Of a stretch of 64,000 bases of DNA, positions 35,316 through 46,945 are shown one piece after another. A program made the position numbers and the translations under genes. The stretch lies in contig JASANH010001563.1 in NCBI GenBank assembly GCA_030248295.1, positions 248,001-312,000 on the forward strand, given 5' to 3'. The notes under the pieces are model-generated. The model was not told where the DNA came from. It searched no databases and saw nothing but the letters and a program-made list of their open reading frames with translations. Source of the stretch: Mesodorylaimus sp. YZB2_4. Taxonomy: Eukaryota; Nematoda; Enoplea; Dorylaimida; Dorylaimidae. Every line of letters starts with the position of its first letter. The first letter of the stretch is position 1.

Positions 35316-35499
35316 TGAAATATATTTTCCCACCAAAAATTTAACTTTAAAAAAGGCGGCTTTATTTGCGCGTACTCGCATGATAGTTTCGGGCGAGATT
35401 GAGGGTAGCGCCCCCTTGGGCAGTAGGCTAGCACATTTTGTGTGCCCCCCCCCCCCATTGTCCGCATGCTAGCCAAGTTGGTAGGCGTTGGTCCCGCAC

Positions 35500-35790
35500 T
35501 GTTAGGCCAGCAACCCTGACTGTGGAAGACCGCAATTCAGTTGGTCCTTTCTCAGAGAACTAGCCGTCACTGGCCGCGCTCAAATGGCTCTGGGCGACTC
35601 ACTGGGTACTGTCGCCAAACGTAGAGAATCCGAAAAATGGCCCTCGAGCAGTCAAGAAGGAGCCCCTATTTCGCCTGTTTATCCAACTGGGCTACAGGCT
35701 AGCGCAGGATGCTCTCGCCAGAGGTGCTCCTAGTGGAGGCGTCGGAGGAAACCTGCGTTAATCGCCTTATCATCAGGGCGTCGCTTGTCG
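35500..35790 (+). repeat. Diverged copy of the SINE found at 63577
   Basis: The segment 35709-35765 matches the right part of the 63.6-kb SINE: GGATGCTCTCGC against GGATGCCCTCGC, then GAGGTGCTCCTAGTG, shared exactly, then GGCGTC/GACGCG. The left limit is estimated and the tRNA head is not preserved clearly. It is an old degraded insertion between the LYR microprotein and OSGEP. A run of 12 C lies just upstream at 35445-35456. Confidence 0.5.
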
Positions 35791-36161
35791 AATCATGACT
35801 ACTGACTATAGCCAAAACGGGCTAGAAGTCCCTTGAGGAAACTGGGGTTGCCTAACCCACAAAAATGTGCATTTTCCCACCGTTTCTCAATTCGGCGGTT
35901 TTTGACGAAGAAACTGTTTTTTAGCTGTTTTTACGAATAACATTCGGAAATGAACCTGCTAACGATAATTTACACACTCGTTTTCTCCTGAACCTATTTT
36001 CTGGGTGTAGGCTTTTCCATCACGGGATCTCCGAGGTAGGGGTAAAGCATGTACACCCCCTTCCCATACTTGCCATGGTGAGCAATGAATCGCGCTCCGA
36101 TTTCGTCTTTCCATTTTCAGAAAGGCCAAGCCGTTCTCGAGCGCAAGTCGTTGCTGTAGTC

Positions 36162-37175
36162 ATGCCGACTGTGATTGGACTGGAGGGCAGTGCCAACAAG
36201 TTGGGCATCGGCATTGTCCGTGACGGCGTGGTCTTGTCGAACCCTCGTCACACGTACATCACCCCACCCGGCGAAGGATTCCAACCCCGCGAGACGGCCG
36301 AGCACCATCAGAAGTATGTGCTGGAGATACTGAGACAGGCGTTGGACGAGGCGGGCATCTCGGAGCCGAGCAAGGAGCTGGACGCAGTGTGCTACACGAA
36401 GGGGCCTGGCATGGGTGCTCCCCTGGTGGCCGTGGCCGTGGTGGCCCGTACGATCGCTCAGTTGTGGGGTAAGCCTATCATCGGGGTCAACCACTGTATC
36501 GGACACATCGAGATGGGACGGCAGATCACGGGCGCCAAGAATCCAGTGGTGTTGTACGTGAGCGGGGGCAACACGCAGGTGATCGCTTACTCGCAGCGTC
36601 GGTATCGCATATTCGGCGAGACCATCGACATCGCCGTGGGCAACTGCCTCGATCGATTCGCACGCGTATTGAAATTGTCGAACGATCCGAGTCCGGGCTA
36701 CAATATTGAGCAGATGGCAAAACGTGGTCGCAAGTTATTGATCCTGCCCTACGTGGTCAAGGGCATGGACGTGTCTTTTTCTGGTCTGCTGTCATTCATC
36801 GAAAGTCGGGCCCCCGATCTCATCTCGTCAGGCGAATACACCCAGGAAGATCTGTGTTTCTCGCTGCAAGAAACTATCTTCGCCATGCTGGTCGAGATCA
36901 CGGAGCGTGCAATGGCTCATTGCGGGTCTCAAGAGGTGCTGATCGTGGGCGGAGTGGGCTGCAATGAACGACTGCAGCAGATGATGGCCGTCATGGCCTC
37001 CGAGAGGGCTGCCAAGGTGTTCGCTACGGACGAGCGGTATTGCATAGATAACGGGGCCATGATCGCCCAGGCTGGCTTGGAGATGCTGAATAGTGGGCAG
37101 GTGACCGACTTTGACGACACCTGGTGCACGCAGAGGTATCGAACTGACGAAGTCTATGTCAGCTGGAGGGATTAG
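36162..37175 (+). CDS. OSGEP: OSGEP/Kae1, tRNA N6-threonylcarbamoyladenosine synthase subunit
   Basis: A single uninterrupted exon of 337 residues (human OSGEP 335). Kae1 is the catalytic subunit of the KEOPS complex and transfers threonylcarbamoyl to A37 of ANN-decoding tRNAs. Visible features are the start [26 protein letters not shown], the metal-binding HCIGH (His111 and His115), [30 protein letters not shown] and the ASKHA-type [10 protein letters not shown] with DNGAMIA. The ATG at 36162 is chosen because it aligns with the family start. A strong acceptor-like TTTCCATTTTCAG ends 41 bases before it. It is the only clearly intronless conserved gene in the window. Confidence 0.96.
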   Translation: MPTVIGLEGSANKLGIGIVRDGVVLSNPRHTYITPPGEGFQPRETAEHHQKYVLEILRQALDEAGISEPSKELDAVCYTKGPGMGAPLVAVAVVARTIAQLWGKPIIGVNHCIGHIEMGRQITGAKNPVVLYVSGGNTQVIAYSQRRYRIFGETIDIAVGNCLDRFARVLKLSNDPSPGYNIEQMAKRGRKLLILPYVVKGMDVSFSGLLSFIESRAPDLISSGEYTQEDLCFSLQETIFAMLVEITERAMAHCGSQEVLIVGGVGCNERLQQMMAVMASERAAKVFATDERYCIDNGAMIAQAGLEMLNSGQVTDFDDTWCTQRYRTDEVYVSWRD

Positions 37176-37579
37176 GGAGCTGCTTCGGAGACGATTTTAA
37201 ATTCTTTGTTGATTTTGGGATTTTGCTTAGTAAAATTAAAAGTTATTTCTGTGGCTTTTTATTAATGCTGAAGTGTGTTCCCTCCTTTGATTTTCTCAAA
37301 TTTTTGAATTCCCGCTCTTTACCTACAGTAATCTAGTAGCTTACTATCTTATCAGCAGGTCCGTGCGAACGAAGGAAAGAAGGAAAGACATGGAGCTCCA
37401 TCTAGATAGCTTTGGAAAGGTAATTATCATTCAAAGATCAATTTCTCTTTCACATATTTTCGTAGTTTTGTTGCCAAGAACAGTCAGAAATGTAGATTTT
37501 GAATTCCTTAATTAATTATTATTCTGCGTGGCACTGGAAAAATGGGAGGACTGTGGGGTCGTGTGGTAAGTACATTTTA

Positions 37580-37799
37580 GGGCGCTTTTGCCGTTTGGTC
37601 CCCAGGCAAAGGTTAGTATAAGGCTGGCTGAAGCCTGATATTAGCCTAAGCTCAAGTTTTATACCAGACTAAGCCTAAGCCTAGGCCCAGTATCCGTCTA
37701 AGCCTAAGTCATATGCCAGCCTAAGCCTAAAGCCGAAGCCTAAGCCTAATACCAGCCTAAGCTAACCCATGTTGGGGACCAAAAAGCAAAAGTAGCTAC
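37580..37799. mobile_element. MITE, GGGCGCT family, copy 2, with GCCTAA array
   Basis: The left end GGGCGCTTTTGCC then GTTTGGTCCCCA is mirrored on the right by GGGGACCAAAAAGCAAAAG. A TTTA duplication flanks it (37576-37579 and 37800-37803). The centre is a run of degenerate AGCCTAAGCCTA units, the complement of TTAGGC. No ORF. It lies between OSGEP and the VOPP1-like gene. Confidence 0.75.
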
Positions 37800-37931
37800 T
37801 TTACACCTGTGGGAAGACATATTCCTCTGTTGTTTTTGTTTTTACATCTCGTCCTGGGTCCTTAGTTTCCCTTGCGTATGGGTGGTCGGGTGAATTATGA
37901 TGGGTATCACGACCTTTGCCGGAGCCTAAAA

Positions 37932-38105
37932 TGGTAAGTTCACGGCGCTCGTGTGCTTCGTCCCCGCAGCAAATGTTAGTTGGCTTTTTGCCTAAGCTTA
38001 CTGTGCGCCCTAAGCCTGACCTCTAAGCTATATACCCAAGCATAGCCTAAGGCCTAAGCCAAGAAAAAAGCTGGACTAAACATCTGTTTGGGGCCAGCGT
38101 GAATG
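37932..38105. mobile_element. MITE, GGGCGCT family, copy 3, with GCCTAA array
   Basis: The left end CACGGCGCTCGTG, then CGTCCCC and AAATGTT, is mirrored on the right by AACATCTGTTTGGGG and CAGCGTG. The centre again carries GCCTAAG-type units but fewer than copy 2. It is more diverged than the other copies, and the target duplication is not clear. Confidence 0.6.
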
Positions 38106-38211
38106 AGGAAGAATTAGAGAAGTTTGTTTGAATTCGTATGCCTTATTGACAGTTAGTAGTCTTGCACCTACTTCTGAATATACTGGTCCTTTTCAGGTCT
38201 GCACATTGCAC

Positions 38212-39206
38212 ATGATGTGCGTGGTGGCAATGGGTGCGTTTGTTGAACGACAAGCATCCTTGCCATCGGTCACAGAAGCACCTGTTGTCTCGAACAAGTC
38301 GGTGGCGAGTTTGGTCGAAGATGCTGTCGTTTGTACAAAAATGGAATGCTCGAGAAAAGGAATCGCATTTTATTGCTGCAAAGTGGACGAGTACGGAACT
38401 CTCGGGTGCTGCCCACCGAATGCGCCGATCGAGCCTGTCTACAAGCCGTCCGGCGACGTCCATTGGTTGCATCGTTTTTCATTGTGGAATATGTGGTATT
38501 TTTGGTACGCAATTTTTAACCCTAGTATCTCGATTCATTGCAATTTAGGTTCTCTGTTTAAGGTTTATCGTTGTTCTTATCTTGGCCACGTGTTTCACTG
38601 GTTGTAACTATTGGCGTCGGCAACGGCGGTCGCAACATTTTCGGTTTTTTCAACGACAATACACGACCATATCAGGCGGTGGTCTTAGAAGTAATGAATC
38701 GAACGGGGGGCCGCAGATCGTCATACCGATCACAATGTACGAAGTATCGCCCGACACAATTTTGAGATTGATGCGCGAGAATGCATCATATCACACAACT
38801 GCGTCCACATTATCATCGAGTAGCGGGTACGGATCTCCTCGATTTCATGGTCATAGCCACGGCGGTCATCACCATTCGAGTCGACACAACGAACAAGATC
38901 GAACCTTGCACCAGGCACCGCCGTCCTACGGAGAAGTAATGCTTTATATAATCGAGTCTTTTCGGTTCTGATGTGTTGATTTAGGTGACCTCGAAGCCGA
39001 GCATGTACCCTCCAAAAGAAGACGATTCTCAACCGCCCTCCTACGAATCGGTGTCTCAGTCTGTACAAAGAGATGCGCTGGCCGCGTTAGAACGTGACGA
39101 TGAAGGCGTTCAGGGTAAGCAGCCACGGCGGCCACAGTCCCAGAGACCTATTTTCCATAATTTTCTGTTCCTCCTGGGCCCCCCATTGCGATCTAAATTA
39201 TGTTGA
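38212..39206 (+). CDS. VOPP1/WBP1-like single-pass membrane protein with PPxY motifs
   Basis: Three exons, 38212..38504, 38563..38935 and 38985..39206, about 295 residues. A short extracellular cysteine cluster (ECSRKGIAFYCCK, LGCCPP) precedes one membrane helix that begins LWNMWYFWFIVVLIL, the W-rich start seen in VOPP1 and WBP1. The long cytoplasmic tail has two PPSY motifs (APPSYGE, QPPSYES), the ligand for NEDD4-type WW domains, and a His/Ser-rich run. VOPP1 and WBP1 proteins are endolysosomal membrane proteins that engage WW-domain partners. An acceptor lies 15 bases before the ATG, so a signal peptide exon could be missing. A donor-like site at 39112 allows a different C-terminus. Confidence 0.7.
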
Positions 39207-39647
39207 GCGGAAGTTTAATCGACTATTGTAGCTGTAGAATAGCTGCTTTTATTGCACGCTGAACGCGCGGCAACTCAACTATGCCCTCGTGGGATGCGCC
39301 CAGTTGCGTCATTTCCCGTTTCCGTGGGTCTTATGAAAGATACCGATTCTAAAATGCTTTTATAAACTTTCGAACCGTTGGGGACGTGCAAAATTTGTTG
39401 GTTTTTAAATTGATTGTGGGATTTAAAAGTTAGAAAGTATGGGAAGATATGCCGTGGGTGGTGTGCAGGGCTTAGACTAAAAACTTGCGAGCTCTTTTAT
39501 TGGATAAGCCCCCGTTGAAGGGTGATCGAAACAAGGAAACCTCTCCAATTAGCCCTTCTGAACAAGGTCTGAAGAAACCACCTGAGTCTTACTTACGAAA
39601 ACGCGCGCGCGGAAAGTAGGTGCACTGTCGAGCCACGGATAACTCAC
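39207..39647. other. Intergenic, no clear gene
   Basis: AT-rich spacer with the 3' UTR of the VOPP1-like gene. Nothing else was recognised. Confidence 0.35.
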
Positions 39648-40135
39648 CTGAAACACCAGCAGGGTGCTTGAAACTAGCATCATCACGCACGTGACATTCT
39701 CCTTGCTTTTGTACTGTACCCTCAATTGACTCGAGCTTGAAAAAGTACGATAAGAATATCCTATGGCGCATTGAGGCAGCGGCACCCGGCGTAAACAAGA
39801 GGTGCGCAGTGTGGAGCGACGGAATAAGTGTAGCCGTAGAAGGCGCAGGAGATAATGTGGTCAGTGGGACAAAAAGTCAGATTGGAGCAAGGACAGTCTT
39901 GCGACAATACCTGCGGCTGAAACTGACGTTTCCTAGCCAGAGTCATAGTCATATTTTACTTACCGCCCAAGCAAGTACATGCACTCAATGAGCGAGAGAC
40001 ACAGCATAGAAAAAAATATGAAGGTTAAAAAGCCAGGGGAGATCAAGTATTCTCTCCCATTTGCCATGCCCTACCGACGCCAGGGTTACATAAGGAGAGT
40101 CAATGGTAATGGCACAACTGGACTGCACCTCCCAC
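39648..40135 (-). pseudogene. Possible remnant of a peptide GPCR
   Basis: On the minus strand, 39990-40135 reads SSCAITIDSPYVTLASV and then WLFNLHIFFYAVSLAH, resembling an extracellular loop 2 cysteine followed by TM5. A second stretch, 39648 to about 39840, has a basic loop and then YKSKENVTCVMMLVSS, resembling TM6 of FMRFamide- or myosuppressin-type receptors, ending at a donor site. Segments for TM1-4 and TM7 were not found on either side. It may be a decayed receptor or a chance resemblance. Confidence 0.28.
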
Positions 40136-40643
40136 GGGATTATGAGCGGTGAGGTCATTGCACGGAGTAGGCTAAGGCCACTAAGTTCCCAAATGCTTAC
40201 TCAGTCTGATCCTCACTATGCAGTAAGTCTGGTGCTGGTTAGAAAGTGATGTTGGCGGCAGCTGACGGGTTGTTTTCCGTTTCAGTTGATCACGCGCCCT
40301 CGGAACAAGAACGACATATGTCTTTATGAATGGCCTGTTGCCGATGGATGGGTTGCATGGCGGGATAATTGATGTCAGTGCTATTGATTCCATGCCACAC
40401 GTAGATAGTTTATGGTGTATGTGTGTGTCAGTGACAGAACTAGTCGGTGGGTGGGTGAGTGCAATGCGTGACTGCGAGTGCTTTGTACTTGCATTATCAT
40501 AGATCACATATCGGACGTAGGCTGTATTGCGTGCTCTACCCTTGTACATACCCCGCACCAGTGTACGGCTGTGTAAAGTGCTGAGTGAACGGGCCACTTG
40601 CGAGACACTCGCATTGTCGGCTGATGGCGGCTGACACGTGGTC
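40136..40643. other. Intergenic, no clear gene
   Basis: The minus strand is open over much of this stretch and into the next gene, but the translation has no membrane helices or known motifs. It is treated as noncoding or as the 5' region of the following gene. Confidence 0.35.
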
Positions 40644-41297
40644 ATGGCTCCGTTGTACTGGTCTTCGAGTCCGGGTCCGATGGACACCCCGGCTCTGGTG
40701 GTTATTAGCGTGTTGGTGACAGTGTCGGCCGTGCTCGTTCTTCTCGTGACCATAATTTCGTGCGCGTGTTGCGGCAGTCGGCGGAATGAGGGTGGCGGGA
40801 AAGCGGGTCTCAAGGCGGAGCAACTGACCTTGTTGGAGGGCAACCTGACGCCTCCCATTTCACCCACGGATTCACAGCTTGGTATTGCGGATGGGAAGAG
40901 TGGATTGTCGGTGCCCCGGGTAAGTGTCAGTGGATTATGCCGAGGGGGCGTCAGTGAAGTTCTCATTTCTAGGACGTTTTGCAACCGACCGTGACCGAAG
41001 GCATCAGCGCCTTGGGGCCGTATAGTGTGCCGAGTTTGGAGTTGACCGATGCTCGCACTCATAGGAGGACGCGGGTGAGTCGATGGCTGGATTTACCCCC
41101 TGATCCCTCCCAGTTGTGTCTTTTAGAGTGCCTCGCATTCGAGCGTGTCTCACAGACCTTTCGCTCGTTCTCAGCTAGCCTACAAGACCGCGGCTGGAAC
41201 GCAGATACCAACACTGCGATCAGAAACGCCGAGCCTTCATCTGACGACAAATCTCGCGCCGCCCAGCGCATCTCATCGGAAGCGGAGTAGGAAGTAG
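40644..41297 (+). CDS. Small single-pass membrane protein, unknown family
   Basis: Three exons, 40644..40919, 40973..41074 and 41127..41297, all in phase, encode 182 residues. A short N-terminus without a clear signal peptide is followed by one strong helix (ALVVISVLVTVSAVLVLLV) and a juxtamembrane CACC cluster, likely palmitoylated. The cytoplasmic tail is Ser/Thr/Pro-rich and ends in basic residues (HRKRSRK). This is a type III-like layout similar to synaptotagmin N-termini, but no C2 domain follows. The family is not recognised. Confidence 0.55.
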
Positions 41298-41765
41298 CCA
41301 GTGACTAAACTGAGTTTGTGTAGTTGCCCTGAGTAAAGCCCACAGTCCACAAATCCTTTGTACTTGGCCCAAACACTGGCTCGTTTCATAAATGCGCCTT
41401 GGTGTTTGAGCACAGGCTAGAGGACTCGCACTGCACTCGCACGTACCAAATACTCTGTCAACGAGTTCCAAGCTCAAAAAAACAGCAAAAACCAAGAAAT
41501 TATGCCGGTAAAAAGAACTATATACAGCAAAAAACTAAAAATCTTTGGTGCACAGCGAACGACACAGTCAACACGTAAATGTCCAGGACACCGTTTTGTA
41601 CACCGCCTCGAAGGGTCGCATTGTCGCCACGTCCTATTCGGAATGTGCAAATGCCAAACAACGCAACTAAGTAAAATATCAAAATTGGATAAGATGTCTA
41701 GAATAGTCGAATACCTAACCTCGTCCCCATCGGGTCGTTTTGGTGAATGCATAATGCAGAGCAGT

Positions 41766-44759
41766 CTACAACGATTCCAGACTGGCCGATCCGGCATTTG
41801 GGTGGTCCCGCACTTGGTTGCGGCCCCCTCGCTTGGTCTTGGTCGAGGACACGATCCGTCCGGTGCTATTCGAGTTGACCACGCCCACCACCACGCAGTC
41901 CGACCCGGACGATATGGACGACGAGCACGCTCGGCCAATCACCGTCGTCGTGGTCGTGGCCTGGCCCGCCGCCGTGGGAGGGGGCGTCGAACTGACAGCC
42001 ACCCGCGCCTTGTTCGATGCTGGTGGTATAGTCTGCGAGGCCGATCGTCCCCGACTCACGATGGCGCTCAACCTATTCTGGCTGGCCACCATTTCGTCGT
42101 ATTTTCTTCGTTTACTCGAGGCCATCGATGTCTTTCTTGTCTCAGTGGTCTTGCTCGACTCACGCCCGTCGTCGCTATCGCCGCTGTCGACAGTGTTCAC
42201 TGGGCCGCCTCCCCGCAGCATGCCCGTGGACCGGCTGTGGAACAAGGGCTGACTCTGCTGAGTAGCCGAGGAGCTCGACGAGGACGACGAGGAGGAGGTG
42301 GTGGAGACATTGGACGGCTTGGCGCCGACTGGTTCCCGATTCTGGTGGCGATGGCGTCGATGGTGGTGCGCACTGCCGTGCCGTTGTTGGGACGTGCCCG
42401 TCTCGTTATGGTTATCGTCCATGTTCGTTATCGACTTGTTCGTCTGCGTCTCCACATTGGCGGCCGTCGCGCCAGGACCGTGGTGCACTTCGGCCGAGTG
42501 CTGACGCTGTATGGCGCCGCCCGTCACCCAATGATCCGACGAATCTAAACACGCAATCGGTCAGCATCCTGGCCCTCCTTCCCGGCCAATCATCGCTTAC
42601 CAGCCGAACTATCCGATCCTCTGGCACCAGCACTGAAGGCCGACCCCCCGCCGCCGTGGTGTCGATGCACAGTGAGCGGTATGATGGTAAAGCTCTGGGC
42701 ATTGCTCGAGTGCAAAACCGGTTGCAGCAATGACGGCGATGGAATGGGACTCGGAAAGAACGGGTCGTGCAAATCCGAGTCCGTCGGCAAGGACATGGGG
42801 AAACCGTGTTGAGCCCCGCTTCCACTACGTCCACCCGTACCCGTACCGCCACTGCCCCCATCCGTCGACTGCCCGCCGGCCGACATCTGATCCGCATCGC
42901 GCACGCTCTCTTCACTGTGACCAAACTGAAACGAGGGAGCACGCTCATACTCGCCGTACTACCCCAACCCCTTCGGGCTCACTCACGTGATATCCGAACG
43001 CCTTCAATATGTCCATCTTGCACATAGGACACGTCCTGTGCTCCAACAACCACGGATCCACGCACGTCTTGTGAAACACATGCCTGCAAGGACAAACACA
43101 GTCACCCCGTCCCCCATGCTGGACAACACGTGACACCTACTTGCATGGCAATATCCTGATCACATCGCCAGCGTGGTAAGGCTCGATGCAGACGGGACAA
43201 TCGCTGTCCAACTCCTTGTCCCCTTGACGCAATGTTTTGGCGGGAATTTTCGTCAGCGCTTTCTTGGCCGCGTTGAACAACCGTCTCTAAAATAGTAAAT
43301 TCTCCCGTGAGACAAGGCAGAGTGAATTCGAGGACACGGGATCTCCTCCGCACAACGCTCCTAATGACGAGGGCCTCGTACGCTGCATATTTTCGCACCA
43401 AAAATCAATTACCCAGCCAACCCGAGCAAGCACGGCCGCCCCTCGTTTAAGACCCACAAAATCGATTAGTACTGTTATCAACTTATCATACGCACTCCTA
43501 CGAGACGTCGTCTTAACAGACTTCTTATCACCCCATCTATTACTCACTGTTTTTACGAGAAAACGGGAAGGCACGGCCACGCACATGCCAGACTTACCGC
43601 CAGTCGATCCTTGGCATGGGCGTAACGAAATCGTTGCACGTAGTAAAACACCAGCCAGGCCAAGGAGATAACCATCAGGATTATGAACGATACGCTGACG
43701 AACAAAACGGACGTCCTCGAGAAATTATTAAGCAAGGAATCCTGCTGGCTAGGATCTGTGTCGGCGCCTTGAATCGGCACCAAACACTGACCCTCCGTCA
43801 GTAATTTGAGCTGGTCCGAGTCGCTCAACTGCGTCTCCAATACAAAAACCGAAACCTTGTCCTGGGCGATGGCTTCGACTAAAAAAGGGGTAAACGAAAT
43901 ATTCCCGCACAACACTCAACACCTTGCCCCCCCCCCCTCCGACCAGCAGTTGCAATGCTCTGCTTCCTTCGAGCTTATTCAAGCTGACACGAGCAGCGAG
44001 GGGTCAAAATGGAAACGCAGCCTTGCCACCTCGCGCAGTGCCCGGCCGACTGTTGAGAAGGAAGTGAAGTCCCTCACTCGACTCAGTTTTTCAATAAATT
44101 AGCACTCAACGGCAGGAATAGGAGGCCCATGAGGGAGTGTATAAAGCCTAAACAAGGCCCAAGTCGGAATATTACAAAGTGCAGAGGCTCTGCTCACCTG
44201 TCCACTTAGTTATTGCGCTTTCCTTCTTTGCGTTGAAAATCAATAAATACTGAGCTGACCGGCTGCCCATGGAATCGGCGAAAAGGGCCACCAGTTTCTT
44301 GAGACATTTTCCCTCTTCATCAATTGTCGAAAGACGTCCGAACAAGAAATAATATTTGGACTTATCGTCCGTACCCGTCGGGTCCTTGAACAAACCGATC
44401 GAACCACAGTTCTCCGTTCCGTTATCGTCGACCACACCGCGATCTTTCAGTTCGTTGCTGGGCACGAAATTGTAGTTGGCCGTACGAGCAGACATCCCGC
44501 CGGGCGAATTCAAGCTGGCAGCACTGGCACTACTGCTCCCTCCGCCACTAGCACCCTCCGCGTTGACCTGTTTCACCGCAAATAATCGCCCTTTCAATTG
44601 TATCGATCTCGAACTCGATGCCGTACAATTCAAGGTCGTATCGCTGGCCGTGTTTTGTCCAGTTGGCGAGCCCGAACCGGACGGGCTGACGGACGACCAC
44701 GTTCCACGAATCGATGCCAGGCCAATATTCAATAGCACAAGTTTCCAATATCGATTCAT
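41766..44759 (-). CDS. Goliath/RNF130/RNF150-type PA-TM-RING E3 ubiquitin ligase
   Basis: Six exons, complement of 41766..42544, 42601..42925, 42987..43083, 43141..43286, 43598..43878 and 44198..44759, encode 729 residues. A signal peptide ([16 protein letters not shown]) is followed by a protease-associated lumenal domain ending [12 protein letters not shown], one helix ([20 protein letters not shown]) and an RING-H2: [27 protein letters not shown]. After [11 protein letters not shown] comes a tail of about 370 residues rich in Gly, Ser, His and Thr with a Ser run. Goliath ligases act on endosomes and control trafficking of membrane proteins. The tail is much longer than in vertebrate members. 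The acceptor of exon 2 follows a run of 11 C on the plus strand. Confidence 0.93.
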
Positions 44760-46945
44760 TCCGAGCACCAATCGAACTGCAGCGCGCGGAATCGTGATCG
44801 GCCTTGGTCGACGATACCTCTCCGAGCCGAATACTTGCCTTTTTAGACGGACGGGAATGTTGGACTACGGCGAATAATATCGTTGGTGGCCAGGCTTGTC
44901 CGCCAGAGTTCAACTAGCACGCCATCACTCGCTCTTTGCACTCGATCACGTGAATAGCCAGCCAAGCTAAAAGAAACAAGATTAAAAAAGCGAACATTTC
45001 GATGAAGCTTCTTTGATAAAATTCTCTCGCTAACAACACCGCACTGCTCTGGGGACGAGGGCACAATGAACACACCCTTCAGCTCGACGTGATATGATAA
45101 TCAAGTTCGAAGGACCCCTCGCCCGCGCGTAATAAGACGAGGGGCGCGGATGGATCGAGCCACGTGACGAGACGACTAAGGAAGCGCACCGAGAATCAAC
45201 TACCCCGTCCACCTAGAAACACCTAATTAGCTAGTCCGCCCTTTGCTTATGAAGGCCCACAAAAAACATCAACACGCGTCAATTCGCAGAGAGTGGCCGC
45301 TAATGTATCACGAACTCGATTGCGTGAATAGCCAAGTTAGAGTTCGACGACAAACAGGCATAGAAGGCTCCTCGAACTCACCTGCTAGTCCACAGGGTTT
45401 TCTCAAAGACAATAGGCGCAGGCTAGTCGACAGTCCCCCTCGTTATCTACACGACTAATGATAAATTCCAATAATCCTAATCAATTTCGTGTAAAATTAA
45501 AAAGCTGCTTATCTCGTTGGGGGAAAAAAAAGGAAGACTCCGCAGTCAGGCCTCGAAAAAACGTTTTTGGTATTTCAATCCAGAAGGAAAATAGTTGATG
45601 AACAAGGAAAAAGGGCATAAAACGAGGCAATGCGAGTATTTTCTGTTAGCAGGAGAACGAAGGAGTGTGCCTAGAGATGTGCTCCCGACATACTCCTACT
45701 TCTTCTTTGACGACGTTCTTCTCCTGCTTCCGGTCTCGAGGACTAATAGAAGCGAGCGTTCCAGCACCCAGCCCTCTCGACGAAGCGAACCCGAGAAGAC
45801 GGACGGGCGCAGTCGTGCTGTCGAACAATTACTCCATAGCTCGTTCGTTCGCCAGCTGCCCCCTCGCACGGACCCAAATCAATAACTGTTGCCCCGCAGC
45901 TCGATAGAAGCAAAGCCCGACCTCAATCGAAATCCCCCACCAGCTAGTCAGCCGATGGCCTAAACGTTTCTATTATGACCATCGCAGCAACCATCAAGCC
46001 CAGCGGAATCGAGTAAAAAGTTCAACAACTCGAACAAGCCCATTAGCGGGCTCGCAGGCTAGCATCATACGTCTTATAAAGACACGGCCCATTGAAGTCG
46101 TTGACCGGGTGTGCCATGGAAACAACCCCATTGTCACTCTTGGACATCAGGCGCTCGTCTCATCGTCAGCGGCATCTCATACACAACGCCCACCACGACT
46201 CCATTCAGTCTTCGAGCAGTCCCTGCACCCCGCAAGGAGGAGGCAGGACAACCCCACGCATATCAGCACAACAAGCCATATCCTCTTGCTTACATTCACA
46301 CATCCCATGCAGAAGGAGACAAAATGCATGAACGAGGAACTTATTAGCTAGGCTAACCTACTGAATATCATTGACATTCCGCCCCTCACTTACCAGCCAT
46401 GATCCCGACGACGTCAATATTTTGCTAGTCGTCCAAATCGCCCACGACGTGCACTCTCTTCGCCTCGTTTCTCTCTATTCTTCAATTTCTCGCCCACGAA
46501 CTCGAAAACTGGAACGAAATCGATATTGATCCCGTGTGGGTAAAGTGAGATTTCAGATTTCCAGAGTTCATTAGGTACAACAAACTTTCAAAAGAGGACA
46601 AACTTATGAATTTTGATACTCTTGCAACTTTTTTCCCAAGTATTATATCTTAAAACCTTCGTAAAAGTAAAAATTAGAAATTTATTTTGTCTTTTTATCT
46701 GAAATGTTATTTTACCGGAATGGCTGCCTCAAGATCAGTTGGCGGGGTCAATTAACTTTCCCACGTTTACCATAGTTGGTCGTGGCCTTTTCATCAAGTT
46801 CTTTTGGTGATTAGAAATCGAGTGGGCAAATGGGGTTTCGGTAATTATCCAATCGAAATTAGGCCTACTTTCTCTGGCGACGTGCAGATCGAATTCTCAT
46901 CTGGGCGCCATCGTCGTACTAGTTCGATCATTTTGTCGAGTGATC
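44760..46945. promoter_or_regulatory. Divergent intergenic region, goliath-like / DHHC
   Basis: About 2.2 kb between the divergent start codons, the largest gap in the window. Short frames occur on both strands without recognised domains. From 46560 to 46700 it is very AT-rich. No inverted repeat or SINE was noticed. Promoters of both genes should lie here. Confidence 0.4.

Noticed and set aside
40181-41062. Minus-strand 293-residue frame
   Set aside because: Composition is Thr/Ser/Arg-rich with no domain. It overlaps a plus-strand gene with three in-phase exons.
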